Below are positions 60,501 through 64,000 of a stretch of 64,000 bases of DNA, one piece after another (position 1 is the first letter of the stretch; each line of letters begins with the position of its first letter). Both the position numbers and the translations under genes were made by a program. The notes beneath the pieces are model-generated. The model ran no database searches. It saw nothing but the letters and a program-made list of their open reading frames with translations, and was not told the DNA's origin. Source of the DNA: an uncultured Bacteroidales bacterium (GTDB lineage: Bacteria > Bacteroidota > Bacteroidia > Bacteroidales > Paludibacteraceae); NCBI GenBank assembly GCA_902774185.1, contig CACYHE010000006.1, positions 1-64,000 of the forward strand, in the 5' to 3' direction.

Positions 60501-62085
60501 CACGTTGAGCGGTTTGACACCTGCCACCTCGTATCAGTTCTGCTTACTGCCGACTTGTTTGGGTGAGGAAGAGTCGAATTGGACCACACCGGTATTCTTC
60601 ACCACCAAAGCAACTGAACTCATCCCCTATAGCAATGATTTCGAAGCAGAGACGCCGGGTGAAGTACCGTTTAACTGGAGCCGTATCTCCGCTTCGGAAT
60701 ACCCGCAGGTAAGCCACGATTCCTATGCCTACAGAGATGGTGGCAGCTTCGGTGACCAAGGCAACAGCGTGAAGTTCTACGGTGTTAATGACCAGATCTT
60801 AGTATTCCCCGAGTTTGATGCAAATCTTGGCGACTTGATTGTTTCCTTCCACTACCGTAACCGCGACTGTACCATGCAGTTGGGTTATATAGAAGAAGAC
60901 GGTACAACCTTCGTAGCTCTTGAGACATTGTCTAACCAAACCGGTTACGGTGAGTACCCGTTCGAGAAAGACCTCTACGGCATCAGCAGCGATGCAGCGA
61001 ACCTCGCTATCCGTTACTCCAATGCCGGTGGTACGGCTCAAGCTTGGGTGGATAATGTGGAAGTAAAAGAGGCTACTTGTGGTCAACCGACCGACTTGGC
61101 GTTTGATAATGTTACGGCAAACTCCGTACACATTAGTTGGTCGGCTTCGGCTCGTGGTACTGAGTCTAACTATCAGTATATCCGTCAAGTATGGAGCGAA
61201 GACGATCCTAACTGGGCAAGCGCTACCTTGATCGGAAGCGATGTGACAGAACTGAACATTACCGGTTTGAACGCCAACACCAGATATGAGTTCTATCTGC
61301 GCTCCTACTGCGGTGTAAGCGACCAGAGCACACCGGTGAAAGTAGAGTTCACTACGCTGATGAAGGACGAAGTATTCGAAGACCTGCCTACTGCAACGGA
61401 CAACGAGAGCCGTCTGGCGGCCTTGGCAGGACAAACGATTAACATGACTATCAAGCGTCCGTTGTTGCTCAACGGTGATTACTGCACACTCTGCTTGCCA
61501 TTCGACCTGAGTGCTTCAGAAATAGCAAATCCCGAGTGCCCGCTGCACGGCTTCGTCATTAAAGAGTTTGAGATGTCACAAGCAGCTTCGGGTGCAGTGA
61601 ACATCTACCTGAATCAGGTAACCTCTATTGAGGCGGGTAAGGCATACTTCGTACGCTACGCCGGAGAGCCTTCTGAAGATCGACTGACACCGATGACTTT
61701 CCGTAGCGTAGAGATCGTACTTAGCACACCGCTGGACGAAGAGTTGACCGATGATTGCACACCGCATGGCGTCTTCAACCCGTACGCTTTGGTTGCTAAC
61801 GATGTGACTACACTCTTCCTCTCATCGAACAACACGCTTTATTACCCAAGTGCGAACGGTACGATGAACGGTTTCCGTGCCTACATCAAGGTAGGCGACG
61901 CACTCAGTGCTCCTATCCGTCGCGGCGCTCCGATCCGTATCGTGGAGAAAGAGAATACGACTACAAGCTTGGATCAACTCACCAATGACAAATCACCAAT
62001 GACAAATAAAGTCCTCCGTGACGGACAGATCATCATCATTCGTGACGGCAAAGAATACAATATAATGGGTATTATGGTGAAATGA
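57565..62085 (+). CDS. Giant secreted adhesin with FN3, cleaved-adhesin and CLPF domains
   Basis: 1506 residues; signal peptide 1-26 (ends NAWA). Residues ~27-170: the unnamed beta domain ('IELYLDSDDRTIEGSYSS', 'YKIKPCTLCLQN') that is repeated in the 62273 protein. Then five FN3 modules (e.g. 'APTSLSTSSVGATTATVSWT', 'CFQPTALAASNLTANSAHMTW') alternate with four cleaved-adhesin modules ('FPWNEGFESATSAELPLCW', 'MPFSESFSSASALPSCW'). The CLPF domain is at ~1295-1480 ('YCTLCLPFDLSASEI', 'EAGKAYFVRY', 'TLFLSSNNTLYYP', 'MNGFRAYIKV'). The linker LDQLTNDKSPMTNK is repeat-encoded. Tail: NKVLRDGQIIIIRDGKEYNI. The first ~800 bp are visibly richer in A+T than the rest. A paralogue of the 2006-aa protein; followed by a 42-aa peptide gene. 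Confidence 0.85.
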   Translation: MKKSLLYSFFITAMLCIVGINNAWALDYNCIITNISIEQSDAITINRFKLTINQSAVATASGNTAYTNSIELYLDSDDRTIEGSYSSANAATNKINKDLTSFNNGSREIRTNATSTFVINKVSDGVYKIKPCTLCLQNTSTHSGTYNYRYAYANKTNAISGTTTDYQFEFTPQYAVAPTSLSTSSVGATTATVSWTSSESAWQYVCLPSSTTLTEELWTSNAVSTNTKSVNLTGLTPATKYKFYVISDRGANGTSVISSKEFTTECATVSSFPWNEGFESATSAELPLCWQKITAGTANVMASSSYQKSGSNSVCLVGGGSSTDVIAVLPEFTTNISNLAISFWYKTPVDDEFYDYGDTKVGYVTNTSSASSFVATSGNLTQTESFDEVENISFDGAPSGARMAIRFTGGVSNGRVYIDDITVTEKPTCNKPTGVAVTADSETAEGATITWNANSMSAWVMQVSEGDAASWGDDINVATNSKVLTGLKAHTLYYVRVKATCGVYGDSEWSDNASFTTLCGTVSVSASSSWNNDFEGLGDHVIPECWDNSASTTTSSWGSGYIWGTYERSSNKSLAMDNAVCDNGTSLINTPDIAIPDDGREYELTFDYSNMAIAGNNLYVKISANGGAFVEKGVYYPSGNVSSYPGEFVPATISLADYSGQTIKIQFFANPTSGTASTGGAMFIDNVSVHKATTCFQPTALAASNLTANSAHMTWTAGGSETAWRLQYRTDGGSWSAEQAVSTTPAFDIESLSANTEYFVRIKAYCGVEDQSEWSEVASFTTLCAAESMPFSESFSSASALPSCWEATPASGTYKWGAYENSGAYSVQLRTGSSGSAELRMPPVALSEDAILRFEWKNVNGASVNIYVSTDGGSSRTMIPTDLSGIHADWATKVFDLSAYTGETALIYFVANFSTANQYAYLDDVEVVARPCEMILNIAAAPITGGGTLSWSGNVKKIRYKKGSDEWSYATPANNAGPHTLSGLTPATSYQFCLLPTCLGEEESNWTTPVFFTTKATELIPYSNDFEAETPGEVPFNWSRISASEYPQVSHDSYAYRDGGSFGDQGNSVKFYGVNDQILVFPEFDANLGDLIVSFHYRNRDCTMQLGYIEEDGTTFVALETLSNQTGYGEYPFEKDLYGISSDAANLAIRYSNAGGTAQAWVDNVEVKEATCGQPTDLAFDNVTANSVHISWSASARGTESNYQYIRQVWSEDDPNWASATLIGSDVTELNITGLNANTRYEFYLRSYCGVSDQSTPVKVEFTTLMKDEVFEDLPTATDNESRLAALAGQTINMTIKRPLLLNGDYCTLCLPFDLSASEIANPECPLHGFVIKEFEMSQAASGAVNIYLNQVTSIEAGKAYFVRYAGEPSEDRLTPMTFRSVEIVLSTPLDEELTDDCTPHGVFNPYALVANDVTTLFLSSNNTLYYPSANGTMNGFRAYIKVGDALSAPIRRGAPIRIVEKENTTTSLDQLTNDKSPMTNKVLRDGQIIIIRDGKEYNIMGIMVK

Positions 62086-62118
62086 TGCATATGATGGAAT
62101 GATTTAATGGTTTTGATT

Positions 62119-62247
62119 ATGAAAAAGAACTATATACAGCCTCAAACGATGGCACAGTTTTTGCAAGGAATGCATGTGATTTGCGGTAGTAATCCGGATC
62201 TTATTTCAGGAGGCCCCGGAGACCCGAACGATAAGGAAGTATTCTGA
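62119..62247 (+). CDS. Tiny peptide of the MK-Y-P family (42 aa)
   Basis: MKKNYIQPQTMAQFLQGMHV, then ICGSNPDLIS and the end 'GGPGDPNDKEVF'. It starts 33 nt after the stop of the 1506-aa adhesin and ends 25 nt before the next secreted-protein gene, so it is probably in the same transcript. Closest in the window to the 45-aa ORF at 50638 ([VL][IL]CGS, Gly-rich end, final Phe). No signal peptide by eye. Function unknown. Confidence 0.72.
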   Translation: MKKNYIQPQTMAQFLQGMHVICGSNPDLISGGPGDPNDKEVF

Positions 62248-62272
62248 TGGACTGATTTAAATGATGATACAT

Positions 62273-63766
62273 ATGAAAAAGATCTTTTTAGCTGTCGCAC
62301 TATGTGCGATGACGTTAGTTGCAAATGCAGCAACTTACAATTATCTGTGTGCGATCACAGAGTTGACAATTGATACCCTGCAGAGTAACACAAAAAACCA
62401 GTTTACGCTGAACTGGACGCAGAAATGCAAGAACACGGCAGAGTACAGTACCAAACCGAATACCACCTATACCACAACGGTGAAGTTGGTTCTCAATTCC
62501 GATGACCGTACCCTCGAAGGAGTCTATACCACCGAAGGGGCAAGTGCTACCAGCAGTAGTGCTAACGTCAACGACCAGACGATTAACCTCGTGACCTCGG
62601 AGTTATACTACGGTTCTACCCGTCGTCTGCTTCGTACGGACTCTATCTCCACCTTCACCATTATCAAGTTGGATGACACCCATTACGGCATCAGTATCGG
62701 TCGCCTGTGTTTCACAGCCGCCGCACTGGCTGACCGCAACAAGAACACCTATAACTACAATTTATGCTACGCGGAGGAAGATATCCTTACCCAAGGCATC
62801 GAACCTACGCCCTACATCTTCGGTTATACCGGTGAGTATGAGGAGGCCGTTTATAACTACGACATGACCGTTAATGGTATCAGTGTAGTTCGCGACGACA
62901 GCGAATATGACGCTATCCGCTATTTCCTGACGCTTAGTTGCGTAGGTAAGAACCGCGAAAACAACATCGAGCGTAATTACGAAGTACAGTTGGCCATTTA
63001 CCCCACTTCGGAGTCCATCGTGGGTACGTTTGCCACGCAAGGCGGTAACCTGCTCTATTCGTCCAACAGCTACGTCAAGGACCTCAAGATTAACAAGACC
63101 CGTTACCTTGCCAATGACTCGATCAGCAGTATTCAGATCAAGTCAAAGGGCGTGAACCAATATAGTTTCTATGGCGGTACGCTTATCTGTACAGATATTG
63201 ATGCCAACTACATGGCTATTTATGGCAAAAAACGCGTAGAAGCTGTGCATTATTACCACTTCAGCGATAATGACGGTCAGGGGATCCCCTTCGGTTACAA
63301 CGAAACAAGCACAGAGATTGAGTTAACGGCAAATAACATCGCTATCGAGAGCACTATTAACGGACTTGAACTCACGCTCCAGACTACCGATGTCAATAAC
63401 GTCGCTTATACGGTTTATCTGATTTTGGACAGCGAATCGCTTGCCGGCACGTTTACCTACACCAGCGGTTTGAGCGCTTGGTCCAAAGTGGAGCGTGGTA
63501 CCATCAGCAGTTCGTACGTCGCAAGCGGCGCGACCGTCACCATCAACGCGAAGGGTAACAACGCTTACACGATCTCCGGTAGTTTGCTTTGCGAGAACGG
63601 CAATACGTATATCCTCAAGGCGTACGATTTTAACAACGGAACTGTCGGAATTGATCAAATCACCAATGACAAATCACCAATGACAAATAAGGTCATCCGT
63701 GACGGACAGTTGATTATCATCAATGACGGTAAGATCTTCAACGCTCAAGGTGCACAGCTTCAATAA
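62273..63766 (+). CDS. Secreted protein with three copies of an unnamed beta domain
   Basis: 497 residues from the ATG at 62273 (signal peptide MKKIFLAVALCAMTLVANA). Three related domains follow: ~20-175 ('VKLVLNSDDRTLEGVYTTEG', 'YGISIGRLCF'), ~178-320 ('VQLAIYPTSESIVGTFATQGG', 'YSFYGGTLIC') and ~325-465 ('VYLILDSESLAGTFTYTSG', 'YTISGSLLC'). Each has a strand of the form [VL]xLxLxSx(D/E)xxxGxY/F, then later YxIxxGxLxC. The same module is in the 57565 and 11606 proteins and probably starts the next gene. Pre-tail linker IDQITNDKSPMTNK is repeat-encoded; tail NKVIRDGQLIIINDGKIFNA. A strong terminator follows. Function unknown; a lipocalin-like binding barrel is one possibility. Confidence 0.82.
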   Translation: MKKIFLAVALCAMTLVANAATYNYLCAITELTIDTLQSNTKNQFTLNWTQKCKNTAEYSTKPNTTYTTTVKLVLNSDDRTLEGVYTTEGASATSSSANVNDQTINLVTSELYYGSTRRLLRTDSISTFTIIKLDDTHYGISIGRLCFTAAALADRNKNTYNYNLCYAEEDILTQGIEPTPYIFGYTGEYEEAVYNYDMTVNGISVVRDDSEYDAIRYFLTLSCVGKNRENNIERNYEVQLAIYPTSESIVGTFATQGGNLLYSSNSYVKDLKINKTRYLANDSISSIQIKSKGVNQYSFYGGTLICTDIDANYMAIYGKKRVEAVHYYHFSDNDGQGIPFGYNETSTEIELTANNIAIESTINGLELTLQTTDVNNVAYTVYLILDSESLAGTFTYTSGLSAWSKVERGTISSSYVASGATVTINAKGNNAYTISGSLLCENGNTYILKAYDFNNGTVGIDQITNDKSPMTNKVIRDGQLIIINDGKIFNAQGAQLQ

Positions 63767-63791
63767 GCCGTTTTTGAACATAAAAAGAAAG

Positions 63792-63829
63792 AAAATCTCA
63801 CGTACATTTGCGTATGTGAGATTTTTTTT
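63792..63829 (+). terminator. Rho-independent terminator overlapping the next promoter
   Basis: 14-bp stem (AAAATCTCACGTAC / GTATGTGAGATTTT, one G-T) with ATTTGC loop and T-run. The loop contains the -33 box of the following promoter. Confidence 0.92.
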
Positions 63830-63838
63830 GTACCTTTG
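63807..63838 (+). promoter_or_regulatory. Promoter of the right-edge gene
   Basis: TTTG (63807-63810), 20 nt, TACCTTTG (63831-63838). Leader ~17 nt to the ATG at 63863. Confidence 0.85.
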
Positions 63839-63862
63839 CAGCCGATTTGATTGTATAGCACT

Positions 63863-64000
63863 ATGAAAAGAGGATTGTTATGTTTGATGCTGTGCGTGAT
63901 GGCGGTCATCAAAGCCGTTGCAGCTTATACGCTTACAGCAAGCAGTGTGACTATCACCGACGTGACGGTCGATAAGAATAACTTCTTCGTTTTGGTCAAA
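63863..64000 (+). CDS. Secreted protein, N-terminal 46 residues only
   Basis: MKRGLLCLMLCVMAVIKAVA is a signal peptide. The mature start 'YTLTASSVTITDVTVDKNNFFVLVK' resembles the first strands of the unnamed beta domain in the 62273 protein ('YNYDMTVNGISVVRDD...'). The frame is open to the window edge. Own promoter at 63807. Confidence 0.7.
   Translation, partial: MKRGLLCLMLCVMAVIKAVAAYTLTASSVTITDVTVDKNNFFVLVK

Overview
The window is chromosomal DNA from a member of the order Bacteroidales, most likely an uncultured gut or rumen-type lineage. Evidence: about fifteen promoters match the Bacteroidetes primary-sigma consensus (TTTG, 19-20 nt, TANNTTTG); there is a 286-residue RpoD of the Bacteroidetes type, a gliding/type IX secretion lipoprotein (GldD), a Bacteroidetes-type GGGP synthase, a Porin_10-like protein and many large secreted proteins with conserved C-terminal tails. 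Shine-Dalgarno sequences are essentially absent. No transposase, integrase, CRISPR array or rRNA was seen.

Layout. 1-13,543: four minus-strand secreted proteins: a truncated CBM26 starch-binding protein, a 1980-residue Ig-repeat protein, a BspA-like leucine-rich-repeat protein and a 645-residue beta-rich protein. 13,688-19,478: a minus-strand housekeeping operon: gldD, a GGGP synthase-TadA fusion, a 7TM-HDIG c-di-AMP phosphodiesterase, dus and a BASS-type transporter. 19,645-29,958: a plus-strand run: manC, glycogen debranching enzyme, GT4 glycosyltransferase, GH57 amylase, Porin_10, a Clp ATPase and thioredoxin. Then come tRNA-Arg(TCT) and rpoD. 31,269-33,701: minus-strand ribbon-helix-helix-like protein, a barrel-like protein and a short RNase R-type nuclease. 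33,903-39,024: glgP, panD, tgt and an LptF/G permease. 39,058-63,766: a large secreted-protein island with asnA in the middle; another secreted-protein gene begins at 63,863.

How the genes work together. The glycogen genes (GDE, GT4, GH57, GlgP) form an intracellular alpha-glucan storage set, and the CBM26 protein may supply external starch. GldD is one component of the secretion machinery thought to export tailed proteins, and nine complete secreted proteins here end in a similar 20-26 residue tail.

Most unusual features. (1) Three tiny, previously unlisted ORFs (42-50 aa) of one family, each directly downstream of one of the three giant proteins that carry a 'CLPF' domain before the tail. 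(2) A ~230-nt leader, duplicated upstream of two secreted-protein genes, with long-range helices whose sequences differ but still pair. (3) Several small repeat families (7-bp-period arrays, 'GACAGACCG' palindromes, 'MTN' spacers) that occur between genes and also in frame inside housekeeping enzymes; one may have created the GGGPS-TadA fusion.
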